Numbered from the stretch's first letter, positions 44,069-59,430 are shown. The stretch: 64,000 nucleotides of DNA from Otis tarda (GCA_026413225.1 CM048591.1:70458052-70522051), one strand, 5' to 3'. Program-made: numbers and translations. Notes: generated by a model from the sequence alone, not told the origin.

Positions 44069-47000
44069 TAAACAATGTTAAATTCTAGTCTGCCTATAGC
44101 TTTTCAGTATTTAACAGTTTTTGCTTCACTACCCTGAAGTAATTTCAAAAAAATTCAGAGCTTTACAGATATGGTTAACTGCTTATCCTGGGCAAATTAA
44201 ATTAAGCCTCTGGCATACGATGAAAAGTTTGTTTCACCTAATTGAGCATCTAATAAGTATGGATGAATTTAAGCTACTCATAGAAATTTTGTTTATCAAA
44301 CCTTTTCTGATTAACATGCATTCAAATGGAGAAAGAAACACATTGCATTTATATATATATAAGCTTTTGAAATAGAGCTTAAAATAAGATTCTGATTCCT
44401 CCGGAAGTTTTAACCTCAAATTTTTGTGTCCTGTATTGATAACTGTAATTAATACTGAAATACCCTGTCACACTTTTTGTTTTGATTCATACGGTTTCTT
44501 CTTATTATTTCCCTGGGCTTTTCTGTACAATATTGTGTACACTCACTAAGAAGCTATGCTTTTCAGAATCTTTACTATTACTGTGATCAAACTATCATGT
44601 CAGTTTTTTTCCTTCTAGAATATGCACCTGGAAACTAGATACAGTTTTCTCACCATCAAAATGTCAAGCAATCAGGAAAAGGGGTGGATAAAATTTTGAA
44701 CTTTTTTGAGGTTACTGAAAGCTTTATACCTTTGACCTTTCTCCATTTGATAGTATTCCTCTATGAATTCTTCAACTTAACAGTATCGCAAAAGCCCGAG
44801 ATGGACACTTTATTCTTTTTTACTCGTTATTACATACCAATAAAGCTCTGGACTCTATCTTGTCTTTTGGGTTAGGATAAAGGAAGAAATTCTTGTGAAG
44901 TGAAAAATAAAAAAAAATTATCCTAGAAATCTTCTCATTTTCAGGAAACCCACAGGCTTTTAGACAAAGGATTTTAAATGAAGAGAATGTGTCTGAAGAA
45001 AGTTCACAGCCAGTTTTTCATATCACACAGCTTGTTCACAGTCCCTTTACTAAGAGCTCATGTGGTTATCTACACTTGTTTCCTTCAGTTCCACTATAGA
45101 AAAAAAAAAAACCCTTGTATAGCAAAAACCAGATTCGACCATGTCTTTTTGAAGCTTGCACTAGCTTTTTTCCTTCAAAACATTTTATTCTGCCTTCCCC
45201 TTCCTTTTAAATCAGTACACTTTGTGATCCTGCCTAAATCCAGACCCTAATCCCTTCTTGCAATCACCCTGCTGCTTTTGTTTGTTCAGCTTTTCCTTAT
45301 CATTTCCTTTGCCTCAAACTAGGTGCTTTCATTCAATGCCTTTATACCACCATTCATTTATCTTATGCTACACTGAATTCGAAGACATGATTGAAGCACA
45401 TGGAGGCATGCCCATGCTAGCATTAATCTACTTGGTTGTGTTATGACATTATTGCCTTCAGTGCAAACCTGCCAGAAATTTGAGTGACCTGCTCAAGGTG
45501 TGAATCTCTTCGCCCTGAAATCTGACTCTACTTCTTCTCTGCATTGCTTCCAAAACTGCCTAGTTTAGAGATAGCATGGATATATAGCCCAAAGTGTGCC
45601 AGTCACTTTAATTCTGACTGCATAGATTCATGTATTTTTAACCCAGACCAATGTGTGTCTTATTTCATTGGAATGGTGTTCCTCACTAGAAGAAGGATTT
45701 GTCTCTGTGCCCCCGCTTCCACATGATCCCAGATTTCCATTGAGTAAGGTTTCTTCCAGTTCCTACACACTTCTGAAAGAGCCCTATGTCATTTGCTGAT
45801 TAAAAAAAAAAAAAAATCTTTTTTCTGTTCTCAGAAGAAATCAGATATTACACACTGCTCACTGATGCCCTATGTTTCACAGTTTCAAAGCATTTGCTAG
45901 GTGAAGCAAGGGCAAGACATAAATAGGAACTGCACCACTACTGGGCTGACAAATTGGCTCTTTGCTGTGATGAGTTGTGCTTCACCTTCTCTCAGTTATT
46001 GGTATGGTCTTAAGCACAGGAACATTTTCACACGGAGGTTAAAATAATACCTTAGATGACATATATATATATTTTTAGACAAGCTAAATAAAGCTATATT
46101 TGCTTTATTAGAGAGGATTTTTTTTTTCCCCTGTCGCACTAATGTGGACTTTCACTTGACCTAGCCTGTTTAGTTACAGTAAAGTTCAAAAAATTCAACG
46201 CTGTTCATCTAATGCTAGAATAAAACATTCTTCCACTTCCCGAGGACTTCCCATCCCTAAAGACCTTCATTCATCCTTTTACACAAATTATGCCATAACA
46301 CTATGAATCTTTGTCCTTGTATTAAACCAAATAACACTAAAAAATGAAAACACACTTTCTTTTCCTCTCCAGCTTGCAATATAGCACAGGAATATACTTT
46401 CACAGCTGCCCACGCTAAAAGGTATAATGGTTTCTTTGTGGTCTCTCCCAAAGCAGTACCTTAGTCTATGATAATTTTAGCTTATGATTTTGTTTTTTAC
46501 TAAACAATTTAATTAGTATTGTATTTAGACTTTTCTCCACCATATTACTCTTAAATGCCTGAAGGACTGCAGCTGCTCACAAGTGCCTTCTACCCTTCAT
46601 AATGTTTTTAGTTAAAATATTTGTGATAATGACATATCATGGACTAGGAAGAATTTTTGGAGATGAAAATGGACTCCAAGTGGAGTAGTTGGGAATGAGT
46701 TAGGTAAAGAATGTTTTTGCTCTCCTTGATTTTAAGAATTCTTGTCAGCTTGTATAGATGAAAAACAAAATCCTCTCCATTTTGTCCCAGGGGAAGGAAT
46801 AGGGAAGGGTAAGAGTGCCAGTTTCCAGGTCCCCTGCTAGCGATAGTAATTTGAGATTTTTGTTCCATTTTGAGTAATGCTTGCCTTCCATAAAGACTTA
46901 AAGCCTTTTGTATTCAGAGAGTTCCTCTGCATTTATGATGCTTCATTTCTGCTCACTTGCTTCACACGCAGACCAACTGTCTGTTCACACTGCTGAAAAG

Positions 47001-47719
47001 AGGATTATGCTAATACCCCCTTTGGAGTCATCTGTAGACAACTGAAATTATTCTTCCTGTGTTGTTCCTGAGCACTGCTGCTTCCTCAATTAACTCCTTC
47101 AGGCTTGTTGTTGTTTGTTTTTTTTTTGAATTTTGTATTAAGGTTTTCATTTAGTGTTCACAGGACATCAGCTCAGAGTAGCAATCTCAAATTACTGTGT
47201 TGAGCAGTTAGATTAGGCACACTTCTCACAAAGTGTATTGTTCCAAGGGATCTTTGCTGCAGCAAAAGTATTACTGATGGCAACAACTGTAGTCTGAGCT
47301 ACTACTAGCCTTTCTTCTTTTGGGGGTGATTTTTGTCTCATGTATCCTTTTGTTATAGAATTACATGTGTAATACCCATGCCTATTTTCGTTGTTGACAC
47401 TAATAAGCATCACTTCTGGCAGCACACTCTTTTGTACATCAGTGTCTATCTTAAAATCATTTAATAATCCATTTTCTTTCGGCCTTTTGTAGAGAATTTG
47501 AATGTGGTGTTATGGACACCTTTGCCAATTTTGTGCATATTATGCAGGCTCTTACAAACTCTTGTAAAATGATGTAATTACATTTCTTGCAACATTTATA
47601 TGGTTGCTGAGCATTGTCTTGGCTCCAATATCCGCATGAGCTGTTGTTAGAGCTCTTCAGTCCTAAGATCTGTTATTCTAGATTAGGTCTATTTGCATGA
47701 GATATTTCAGCTTTCTTTC

Positions 47720-47742
47720 TTTTTTTTTTTTTTTTTTTTTTT
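47720..47742 (-). repeat. T23 homopolymer (possible poly-A tail, minus strand)
   Basis: On the minus strand this is an A23 run that follows an unusually long open stretch (a 98-codon frame, 47707-48003). It could be the tail of an unrecognised retrocopy, but no AATAAA or target duplication is clear. Confidence 0.5.
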
Positions 47743-50700
47743 AACCATTCTTGTTGCTTTAGAGCGGTGCCGACATTTTATAAACTTCATTCTGGTCTGG
47801 ACTAGTTCTGATGCCTGCCCAATTGCTTTGTCAAAAGTCAGACTGAGGTTTTGGGTTGTTCTTTCACTCCCTTTCTCCTCCCCCAATTGTTTTGTTCCAG
47901 ACCTAATCAACAGGGTACTGTTTATCTTTTCATTCTTAAATAAAGTCACTGGGTTGGGTTTTTTTTTTGGTAGTTCCATTCTATTTAAATACAACACCCT
48001 CAAAGATGTTCCTTCTCTATGAAATGCACAAATACTGCTGAAAACATTTCAGTGGTTTCACCTAGCTTCCTGTTTGATTTAACTGCTGTGCCCATCAGGT
48101 GTGTCAGAATTAGCCATTTGGTAGAAAGATGCAAAGGTTTTTTTCTGTCTTTTGATTCTCAGAGATGCAGAGTGCAACACTGATAAAATTTCTCCGCCTT
48201 TCCTCCATACATACATTTTTTGTTCATTGACCACTTCAGGCTTTTGTCAAGCAGTTTTCTCCTTTTTAGTGCGTTCCCCTGTGGGATTCAGTAGCTGCCC
48301 AGTGCTTCGAGGACTTAGCTTCGTGTCTGAAACAAGAATGAAAAATACCACACTCATACTACCCCCAGTTATGGATACAGCCGGTTCCCTTGCTCTGGTA
48401 GAAACTCTGTAACTGTGAAATGGGTAGTGAAGGACAAGCTAGTGCTACACCTATTTCAGTCCTGTGCCCTACAATTTTTAGACATTTCCCAGGCTTCTCC
48501 CCTGCTGGGTGCAGGGGACATCAGTAACCCATGTAAGCCCATTCATGCAGAGAAAATACATCAGCAGAAGGACCCTGGCAGCACTTTGGACTTGTCTTTG
48601 ATGGCTGTTGCCTCCACAGCTCCTTCAGTGCTGTCCCAGAATGATTTATACCCGTTGTCACTAGGATGCCAATGAAGACATAGAGGAATCTTGATTCCTA
48701 ATGCAGGGCCCTCAGAGTAGCAAAGTAACTACAGCAGTGCCAACTTTCTTCCTTGCAGCTGAGTGAGTGTGAGCTTAGTAGGGAGGCGTGAACTGCTCAA
48801 AAGAGTCAGAACAGAACCAAAGCTTCAAACCAAACCCACAATATCTGATGCAATGCTCGCTGACTCGTTGCATAGGTGTACCTTCATCTCTATCTTCTCT
48901 TTCCATCTTTCTCAGCATTACCAGCTATTACATTAACCTCCTTTTAGCCACCAGCATTGCTTTGCAAGACGTGTGGCCTGCAAATACTCTAGTGAGCAAG
49001 CACATTTCTAAGATTTCCCTCAGGTGAAGTTGTGAATGCTTCACAGCATCACTGTGCTCAGTTCATGCACTCTTTTCAGCAGTCTTATTTCCTCCCCTAA
49101 AGCAATGCAAATGTGAAACTAGAAGAGTTAGTCTCCTTCTCCTTTGTCAGAAAGATATCACAGAAAGAATATTTGATTACTTCAAGATCCTGGATTACGT
49201 TGAGCTAATGCTTTATAATCTGTATCAGTAAATTTTCTTGTATCTCTTCATGTCTTTGAAAGAATTTCTTTGCACAGAATGGTCTCCTGTTCTTTGATTT
49301 TGAATACCTAATAAATAAAAAAAAAAACCACTTAAAAAAACACCATGTGATTATGTAAAAATAAAAACAAGTTATCTGCTTCATTCCAGCATGGAAGCTG
49401 GTAGGTAAGAAAACAATTATATTTTATCTAGATTGCTGAATCTGGGTAAAGAAATATTCTTCCTCAAGAAGTCTCGTTAACTGTATTTCTATGGAAATAA
49501 GAAGATTGTTAATATTTCATTCTCTAGAATGAGTCATTGCATTCATATACTAACAGAAATCTAGGAAAGAGAAAAGTTTCTCTTCTTTAAAAGCTATGAG
49601 ACAAGTTCGCCAGTAACTTGCAAATCATTGCTTAAATGTCAAGCTAAAATCAGTGAAATTTGATTGAGTATCTTTTTAAATCATACATTTTTTGGACTTA
49701 GAAAGCCACTGAAGTTTCTCTGCTAGGGGAACTCCTTTACACAAAACAGCTAAAATTAAGTTCAGATGTCCTTAGTGGGCAATATATCTGATCTTATAAA
49801 ATAGTCTAGTCTGTGAGAAGTACTTGGATTTTTCAGTAAATTTCTCTTTAAGAATTTAATAAAACTTTCTTTGTGCAAGCACAATATTTCATGTAATATA
49901 CCTCCACTTTAAAAATAAATTTTCTGCCTTCTTACACAAAATACTCGTAATTTTCTTGAGAGTTAGGATTCTAATTTTAAAATTACATTTTATGAATTGG
50001 AGTAGAATGTAAACTGCTTTTCTTAGAATAAATTTTTTAATACGTGAGCACATGGATTATAAATCTTAAATTTTTTTTTTCTTGGATAAATGAGTGCTAT
50101 AATAGTCAGAGCACCTGGTATAACATTTTACTGACCTCTATAAGTAGTACAGTTTGGCTAACCCTTAATCAAATTTGATCGTTCTTTCTGTAAACACGGA
50201 TGCAATCCATATAGCCTGAAAAGCCTCCTACACATTCCTCCTACAAAATGTTCAGTTTAGGTTTTGCGTATGACTTGCACTCCAATTTGAAGATCTCCAT
50301 CTATGCACAGAAGAATCGCCCAGCTTTCAAGGCACTATTTTCAACACAAACTGCACAGCTACCAGCCAAAGCTGAGAAGGTTCTGGCATGGCATTGCTTT
50401 TAACGACATCTCTGTATTTATACATATGGGCACACAGAGAGAGATTTTTTTTTTTTTGTTTAGTTTCTACCAGAAAGTTGTTCTTTATTCCATGAATTTC
50501 AGACGAGGACTTGCAGTTCTGTATTAAATGAATGACAAAAATGTGAATGATACTGAACAGAAACATTAATATAAAGACTAATTTGTTTCCTTTTTTGTAT
50601 GACTTCCATTTCAAGGTCTTCACTTCTTCAATTAGTCTCCATGAATTGATTGTTTAATGCATAACTAATCTTGAACTTGTTCTTCTCTTGCTGATGGGAA

Positions 50701-50860
50701 AATTAAAGTTAATTTTGTTGAAGTCGTGGTGCTTATGTTGCACATTTATCAAGTGGTGATATTTTCAAAATCTGTATGGCAGCTCTTCTGTTTCTCCTCA
50801 ACAGTACAAGGAATTTTATTTATAAATATGCAGACCTCTGCCCTGTTTCCTGCAAATAAA

Positions 50861-50876
50861 AAACAAACAAACAAAC
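50861..50876 (+). repeat. AAAC microsatellite
   Basis: Four AAAC units in a row. Confidence 0.9.
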
Positions 50877-53531
50877 ATTTTCTCCATCAGTACAGAGTAT
50901 TTCCATCATACTGGTAGGAGTTACATTCCCATGTGCTGCATTACAATATTGCTTAGGTTGGAAGGTCTAAGCTGCTGGCAAAAAGGGATGCTGGCAAAAA
51001 ACAACAAGAAAGAATTATTTTTCTATAGAAGGCACACAAAAATAATAGATGTAAAGGTCTGTGATATGTTTATTTGCTACAACAGTTACATTTTAACCAA
51101 GTAAAACAATACTTGTGCTATACAGTTGCTTGAAATGAATCTTTAGTCCCCTATTTCAAGCTGTACATTTTTTCAAGGGAATTTTGCTTTATAAAGCACT
51201 GCTGAGAACTATGTTCTTATCCAGAATATAGTTGCAGCTTTTGCTTGTATCTTCCACTGATTTTCAATGAATCTTTTGTAAAAGGGTTATCCAACACACA
51301 ACTCCTATTAAGTCTCCTGGAGTTGTAAAGCAAAATTAATGGATAACGGTGAAAGTAATGATATAAACAGTATCAAGTCCTCACTACAAAATCAAGTACA
51401 TAGAGGCTGTGAATCATCATCTACAGATGGCCTATAACACAGCTTGTAAGTGATTAAGAAATAGCATAAATTCAGACTTATTGCACTAATTTTTAAAGGA
51501 TTTTTTTTTTCCTAGCTGTGCACTATCCAAATCTGTTCAAGCCTGCTAGAGTCACTTCGGTCACTTGTACTGTATTTTTTGCAGGCACAGATGCCATGGG
51601 TTTGTTTCACTGGATGAAGTAGAGATGGAATCTGCTTCTCTCTCCTGTGCCAGCCTTGTTTTGTGCCCCAAGACACAGCAAAGCATCATGTGCCAGCAGG
51701 AGGATGGAAGAGATTCAATTCTGTTCACTCAAGTTTACCCACAAAATTATTCAAATGGTCTCAGCCTTGAGCTTTTGAATTCCCAGTCCCTAATCTTACT
51801 CCATTGTGGCGAGCAGGTCGTTTCATTAACTATAATGCACCATGTTAAGTGAATTTCCTCTCATTTGAATAATAGGGGTGTGACATTTTTACTTTTCTGT
51901 TTTTTACTTTAGTAGCTATTTTTTTCTTAGCAATTACTAATGGGTCATACTAAGTTTAGCTAAATCCCTTGACATATGTGCTCAAACATCATAGAAGTCT
52001 TGTGACTTAGCATACCACAAAGAAGCTTTTATCGTCATATGGAGACAGAAAAAATAAATATAGGTATCTAAACATATATAATTGATGAAATTAAACAGCC
52101 TGAAAGTGCACAAAATTCGTGAGCATGGGGAATTAACATATGAACTTAAAAATGGATGAGGTAGATGGCAGGGAGCTCTGATGAAAGAACTGTTGGGCTG
52201 GAGAAAGGCAATTAGGGAATTATTCAAGTATTGGGTTTAGAACTGATGGTATTTAAATATTTTCATCAATGACCACGGCAAACAAAGCAAGAGTATGCTA
52301 ATGCAATGTGCCAGTGCCATGTATTCCTGTTTTAGCACGTCATGGCTACATTCCAGCTACAACATAGAAAAGGCCATATGGATTTCTTTTCATTACGTCA
52401 TAAGCTGCTGCAGCCAAAGCAGTTTGGCATTTGGCCCACTCTATGTCACTGTTCTTCCCAAGCCCCCTGAAATGTGGAGGGAGCAGGACACAAACCTGGT
52501 AACTGTTCTGGGGAGGCTGGTGAATATTCTGGGAAGGATGCAGCCTCTTCCCTATCATTCACTCTTGGTGTCCTCGTCTTGATGTGGCCAGATATGTGTA
52601 TCGCATTAATAAGTCCAGTTACTTGGCTACCCCTGGTTACATACCAGATACACACTGAGTTAGGGAATGGGAGCAGGCATGCGTTTCAGGCCACACAGGA
52701 AGAAAGAGTATGGGTATCCTATCTACAAAGAGGTTAGGGGAAGACATTCATGCCAAAGCGAAGAATAGGGAAGAAATTCTGTGTTACAGTCTTAGCTGCC
52801 TCTGTTGTCAAAAGTTACCTAAGTTAAGCCACCTAATAAGGCTTTTGGGGAAGCAAATTGTGAATTACCCACACATCCTCTTTAGGAATGTTCTCGATGT
52901 GTGAATAATACTCTTGGATCAATACAACTTTCAGACTGTCTTTCTGTTGACTTCTGTTTTAGCACAAAGTAAATCTATAGGATACAGCTGAGGTTTCTAT
53001 CAGAACAGTTTTTCTTTAAAGTCAGTCAGCTTTCTATGTACATAGTTTAATAAGGTTTTCCTTTTGTTACAAGAGTCTGGCAATGAACAAGAACAACACG
53101 TGGGTCTGTCTTCAGTAGTGTGTTCTAAGGCTATATACCTTTCATGTGCTTTTCAAGTATTGCAGCCTCACAGAAAATGTGACTTTCTTCTTTCTGTTTC
53201 TAAACTCACAGGAGATCAAACCCGGATGATCCCTGAGGGCTCAAGCAAAACATATTTGCGAGTTTTTTAAATTATTGTTTTCAAGTTTACAACAAGTTTA
53301 AAATTATGAACAGTCAAAAACAGGAAGGAAAAATAGTCACTGCTTTTTCTTTCCCAACACAGTTCTATAGGTAGACAAGCCTTTTTCAGGCCCTAAAGAA
53401 TGACAACAAATCTTGTTTCTCTGCATTTTGCAGACATTTTCTTTTCTTTACACCAAAGATTCTGAGGTATTTGGAGTCATACCTCTGTTCTGGAAACTAT
53501 TCTGTCTACTTACGGCAAATAACAGTCGGCG

Positions 53532-53582
53532 GTTGGGTGATATACTCCAAATACAGAAGTTGGGTGATATACTCCAAATACA
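53532..53582. repeat. 24-bp tandem duplication
   Basis: A 24-base sequence beginning GTTGGGTGATATACTCC occurs twice in tandem with a 27-base period (53532-53555 and 53559-53582). The two copies are identical over those 24 bases, so the duplication is recent. Confidence 0.92.
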
Positions 53583-56500
53583 ACTTCTCTTAAGCTTTTG
53601 CTAACAGAATTAGTCTATAATATCATCCTATGTAATATATGTAAAAAAGTCTATAACCTTCTAAGAAACAGCAAAGTTTTTTTAGTGATTCACCTACTGT
53701 ATAATTAAAATATTTTTTAGAAGTGATGTGAAGATCCTAAATATAGATTTTATTTTTAGCTAAAAGAGAGGTAATGCTTATTTTTAATTTTTTTTTCTGT
53801 GTATCTGAATTGCACCTATTTTCCTACAACCCACATTTCAGTAGAATCTTGCCCAAGAATTATTCTGCGTAATTCTGCATAAATGGATGTTATTCATAAT
53901 AGCCACAAAGTGGTCTAGGGAGAGGAATACATGATTTATATATCGTGCAAGCAATTTTAGATAATAATTGCTAGATTGATCAGATTTGGGATGTATGCAG
54001 TATGACAAACAGCGGTCAATATTTTATTTTTAAGAAGATTAGAACATTGCTTCAGTACTGCTATAAAATAATCCTTACTGTGCTTCACTCTCCTGACTTC
54101 CAACAATTAAAAGTTGAAGGATTTTCAGAACTGCAGGTTGTGCCTGGGGTCTTGTTTTTAACTGCCACTGGAAGACCTAGACTTTCTGAATTTGTCTAAC
54201 CTCTTTTTTTAATTTATTTACTCATTGGGTTTCTGTAAGTTGTACTACTTCCTTTTTTTTTTTTATGGATAGGAATTTAAGATAATTCAGAGAACTCTTT
54301 ACATCACAAAAGCTAGTTGAAATGAAAATTAAAATATTTTGAACAGATTAGAATTGGAAGAGAACAATTAAATCAAAATTTTAATTTGCATACACAGAAG
54401 TAAGCATATCATCATATCAACCAATAACTTTGTATTCTCTCTGTTGGTCATGTGATGCAACATTTGATATTAATTATGTAATAAGCCTTTGGGAAAATTA
54501 ATTAATGTTTCATATTATAAATAATATATTGGCCGTTCTTTTCTTTATAATCTTTTCCTAACACTCATTACTACCTAGATGCCCACAAAAAACATTAGCA
54601 GATATATTTTGCTAGGTTATAGATCAATCATAGACAAGTACTATTGCTTATTTATGAGTTTAAAGAGATGAACTCAGAAATAACCAGTCATGAATCTAAC
54701 AGAAATAGAACTGGTCTCTAATAATTTATGAATATGATTAATCTGGTACTGCAGTCTTTTCATTTTGAACACACAGGTTTAGTCTAATGGCAAATAAGAC
54801 AGACGTAGAGGTTGGAAAAAGCAGGAAAAAAAAGGGAAAAGAAATCAAAATAACTTCTTCACATCTCATTAGCAATAAAGACTTAAGAGAAAATTCTATG
54901 AAAGGATAACGCTGATGTAATAGATCAGAAATTATTTTTTGGTTTTTGAAGGAGAAGAGGTTAGCTGCTATGGTAGCTAAGGTAGCCTAGACAAATGCAC
55001 AGACACTTGTTGGAACATCTGAAGATGACAAACCTTCCAGGGAACAGGAGGATAAATATATATATAACAGTCTCTCTTTTAAAGTCTTTATGCTTTGTTC
55101 TTACCATTAAAATAAACCATGCATTGTATTTATATCCATTTATATACATTCATGTTATGAGTACAATTGTACTGACATTGTTATGCAGAGACTTTTACAC
55201 TATTGTCCTTCCTGGAGCGGTCGAAGCCTCCTGCTCTTATTTTCTACTCCCAGTCATTTCCTCTCAGTCCAAGGATCTGGAGTCAGGACTGTGAGGGAGA
55301 AAGACAGAAAGGTAGGTTATGAATGTACATATTGGAAACATCTCTAAAGAAAGAACAGTTATTCTTAAGTAACCCTTTTTTAAATTCCCCCCTGCCCCCC
55401 ACTTTGTGTGGTCATCCCTGGATGTATTCACATTGGGGAAGATTCCCAAACCTCTTCAGTAGACAAAGCATGACTTAGTGTTTTTAAAACACATTTGTTA
55501 AGAGTTACAGATATTGCTCTCAGTCTCACAAAAAAAAAAAAAAAAGTTATGTGGGGAGTTTTTGTCGCAAAAAAAAAAAAAGGCTAGGTTCAGTCTACCT
55601 AATGTATCTTCAAAAGCTTGATCTTACTGTTCAGTTTATCTATTACAAGAGGTTAGTGCCAAGTATCAAACTGGGTCGGGGGTGGGGGGTGGAAGTCAAG
55701 AAACGACATTTAAGAATTAGGAAAGCCTGAAGAAACAAAAGAAAAAACTATCCATTATATATCTTAATTTCCCACTGTCAGTTTCCGTCATCATCCCAGA
55801 TGCAGAGATTCAGGAACCTATAACATAAACATTTTTACTCTGTTAGTTGGCTAATCTACAGCCTTTTGGAAATGGGTAGCTTCCTAAACTGGATATCCAG
55901 TGCATTCCATGACACATCAGCTGAAGTTAGAGTAAATATAAATGAGAGCTGAGGGATGCTTGGGCTGCTGAAGAGCAGAGTCTTGTGGTAGATGACATAC
56001 AAGTGTAATACATGCATACATTTTCATTTTAGCTTACATTCATTTTCTAATGTATACGCTGCTTATTATGCCCCTCCATCACCACCATGCTGGCCAGCAC
56101 AAATTGTCATACAACAGAGTTTTTAACAGTATCTCAATATTAAATAAAAACCTTCCTGAAAGTCATATGGCAGGCTGCTATCTCTAACCCAGCTCACATA
56201 ATTTTTCATATTTCACCATTTTCAACAGTCAGAAGACAAAGTGAAGTGAGGGCATCCAGGCATTTGCATACATTTTTAAATTTTATATATTTTGGAACTT
56301 TGATCCCAGGAAAATATTTATGAGATGAGTATCTCCTTTGAATATTCATCTAGATGTAGGAAAATTTGCAAATTTGGATCTCTGGCTTAAATATTTGAGC
56401 CAAAATGCCTCCCACAGTTGTGCTGCATATGGATATTTGTTCACAATATTATCCCCTTTCCCCTGCAACTCCAGAGCAACCTTGTGTGTTCCCAGCTAAG

Positions 56501-56832
56501 GAACAGATGTGGTTTGTCATCTACAACAAGCAATATTCTGACTTGCACTGATAAAAAAAATTACAGCTCCACAATATAACAGCTTAATAATAATAGATAT
56601 CATTTACAAAAGCTATAAGAAAAAATACCGAGGTTCACAATAGATATCAATATACTTGCAGTTCTGGAGCATCATAAGCTATTCTGCTTTTTAAAAGTGG
56701 GATATTCTAGTAACAAGAAGACTAAATTGAGTCTCCAAAAGCATCAGCGCTTTCCAAGTTCTGTATAGTTGGCCTGACAAGCTGATAGAGCTGGAAGAGC
56801 TTTGTATACTGGAATAGGGGCAGTATTTTTTT

Positions 56833-56845
56833 TGTGTGTGTGTGT
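56833..56845 (+). repeat. GT microsatellite
   Basis: Six to seven GT units following a T run. Confidence 0.9.
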
Positions 56846-59430
56846 AGAGGATCTTAATTTCTTAAAATTCACAGTCTAACATCCTATCTCCTAACACCAG
56901 TGGCTGACTGGGAGCAAACTTCCTGAGAGTTACCTCGAAGTGTGGCATTCCTGTTACCTTGTTTAGCTTCCTATAAATTAACATAAATATAAGAACAATT
57001 ATTATGTAACTAGTGTGATTGTATATAAAATGGCTTTTTTTTTTGTAAACTCCAAGATATATTCTGGATCTGATGTGTAACAGAATTATTTGCCAGAAAG
57101 ACATAATTTGGGAAAAAAAAAAACCCACAACTAACTATTCCAACATACAATTTTTCCAATACAGTAAATGACAGATATTTGCAGCTGAATGGATGTGCAA
57201 AATACTCACAACTTTCATTGAACCAAAACTGACTTGTTATAATGGAAGTGGCTGTGATCACAACACATAAGGCCTTTCTGGCTTTATTATGGCAAACTAT
57301 GGCTGTTAGCTATGTCTCTACAACTAGGAAGTCAGATAGAGCAATATTAAAGTGATTTGGAAGCTAGATTCTTCTGGTTTTATTGGATGTGAACAGCAGG
57401 TTAATGGTGTTGCCTTTATACTATGTGTCCTCTCTGTGAATACAACAACTAACATCCTGTTGTGATAAGCTGCAAGCACTGATTATTGTTCTTAAACAAT
57501 AAGGTTGGAAAATCAGACATACAACTGCTAGTGGAATAAGTGGTGAAGACTAAGAGGTGCATGTAGTCTACATCTGTGAGAATGACTATTATTTGCTACA
57601 GAAAGGGCTGTAGCAGTGTTACATGTACTGAATGGTACTATGCAGAAGATTCAGAGATTTTTGCCAGTGAAAAGTTACACTACACGCTAAGAGGCAGAGG
57701 ACAGTGAAGTAAAAACTCTTAAGCCACTGAGGAAGAAATGGTGACACTTTCTGCCCTAAAACTCAAAACTGCATTTACAGTCTTGGACTAACTAACAGGG
57801 GAATGACTGGAGACATCTTTTTCTTTGCCACTGCGCTAGCTGATGGCTTGTGCAGTTGAACACAAATGTTTAAATAGCGAACAATGGAGAAAGTAAGCTG
57901 GAATAGGAAAGCGCTCTGTTGTCTGAAGTGTCAACACTAGGACACTGACTTTAGCAGAGCTTCAGGAATGTAAATAACACTTTATTTTGGCTTGCTGGCT
58001 TCAGACACAAACCTCATCACATCCTAAATTACTGTGAAAATTATATAAAAATTCTCATATCCTCCACCGGATTACCTTTCTTACAATAGCAGAGATGTAT
58101 AGTCAGGCAAGCTTGGCCATGCGTAGGTCTACATTTTAAGAAATTCTGCATTCACAACTTTTCCTCAATTGTGTTTGAAGGCATACTTACAATCAAACAT
58201 GCTGTCTTATCTTGTTTGTTGTTAGTCTTCTATTAACCTTATCTTATCTTTCTTCCTGTAAGGAATTAGGAGCAGGAAGAGCAAGCCGAGCATCAGGCTT
58301 GGAAAGAGAAAGCACATTCTTCCAAGCACAAAAGAGGGACCAAAGCCATTGTCATGGCAACAAGACTCAGATGTGAATGCTCCTGTTGCCTATATTCTAG
58401 TAGACAGGTGAAAATAATCTATATCTAAACTGGTGGTGTGGTATTCCTTGTTAATGATTGCATCTCTAAATTTTAGAACAATTCATATAAATTGCAATGA
58501 AAAATACTCAGAAAATTTTTGTATCCATAAATCTAAAGATACTGTAATTTTCAAAATGTAGAACAATGTACAGGTGTTACATACTTCAGATACCTTTTAA
58601 AAAAAAACAAAAAAAAATCACCCATTTTGAACAGTTGTATCAGTATTTTACATTGATAAAATATTCTGTTTTCCAAATAGTATGTCCTAAATAAAACTAT
58701 TTCCTGAAATTCAAAATATATATATCTGCACACTAGAGTATACAAAACCATAAACTGAAAAAGATCAATGTAATCACCTCATTAAATAATCTAATAAGTA
58801 GATGCTTTTTAACTGTATTCTTTTCCTTTTTTTATGTTTTAAAAGATGATTACATACATTTGAAAATGCTTCTCTAAGAACACATATCCAATGATCCTGT
58901 ACTGCAATCCACCAGTATTTGCTGAATACATTAAACTCTTTCAAGCATTATGTGCTGAATGTGTAACACATTAAATGCTCAGGAAGTATTAGAAAGTCTG
59001 AAAATGTTTTAAGTGTTTTAATTTAAAAGCTCTTGAGTAATTTTTTTCTTTGCTCACAGGAGTTATATACAGTGCCACATAAGGTTTAAAGGAAAAGCAA
59101 TTTCCTCCACTGCATGCTAAGGGTGGGTGTGCTGGCTCCCTCTTCACCTCCTCTGTAGCACTGATCACCGTTGTCCGTGCCTACCCGTACACCTGTGTGT
59201 CACCCGGGAAAACATCGTGCATAAGCAAATGTGTTGGAATTCTTCCCTAGAGAAAGAAACCTCACAAACGGTGATGTGAGCCTGCATCATGATCTACTAG
59301 CTTTTGAGCCACCGAATCTCACAGGCGCATTTTCCTTGCAGTGACAGCCAACATGCTGCTGATAGAGAACCTGGTATTGTGGTGTAAATCGAAGATCTAG
59401 CCTTACGCAGGTGATAGTCACTCTACTTAC

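Larger units (their letters stand above)
44069..59430. other. Long AT-rich interval, no gene seen
   Basis: About 15 kb without a supported exon, RNA gene or recognised mobile element. Simple features are a T23 run at 47720-47742, an AAAC run at 50861-50876, a 24-base tandem duplication at 53532-53582, A runs near 55530-55545 and 55570-55582, and a GT run at 56833-56845. Open frames are all short and unlike known proteins. Confidence 0.5.

Noticed and set aside
52346-52558. Minus-strand peptide with a KCQTALAAAAYDVMKR stretch as an exon
   Set aside because: No convincing acceptor and donor pair bounds it, and no related peptide was recognised.
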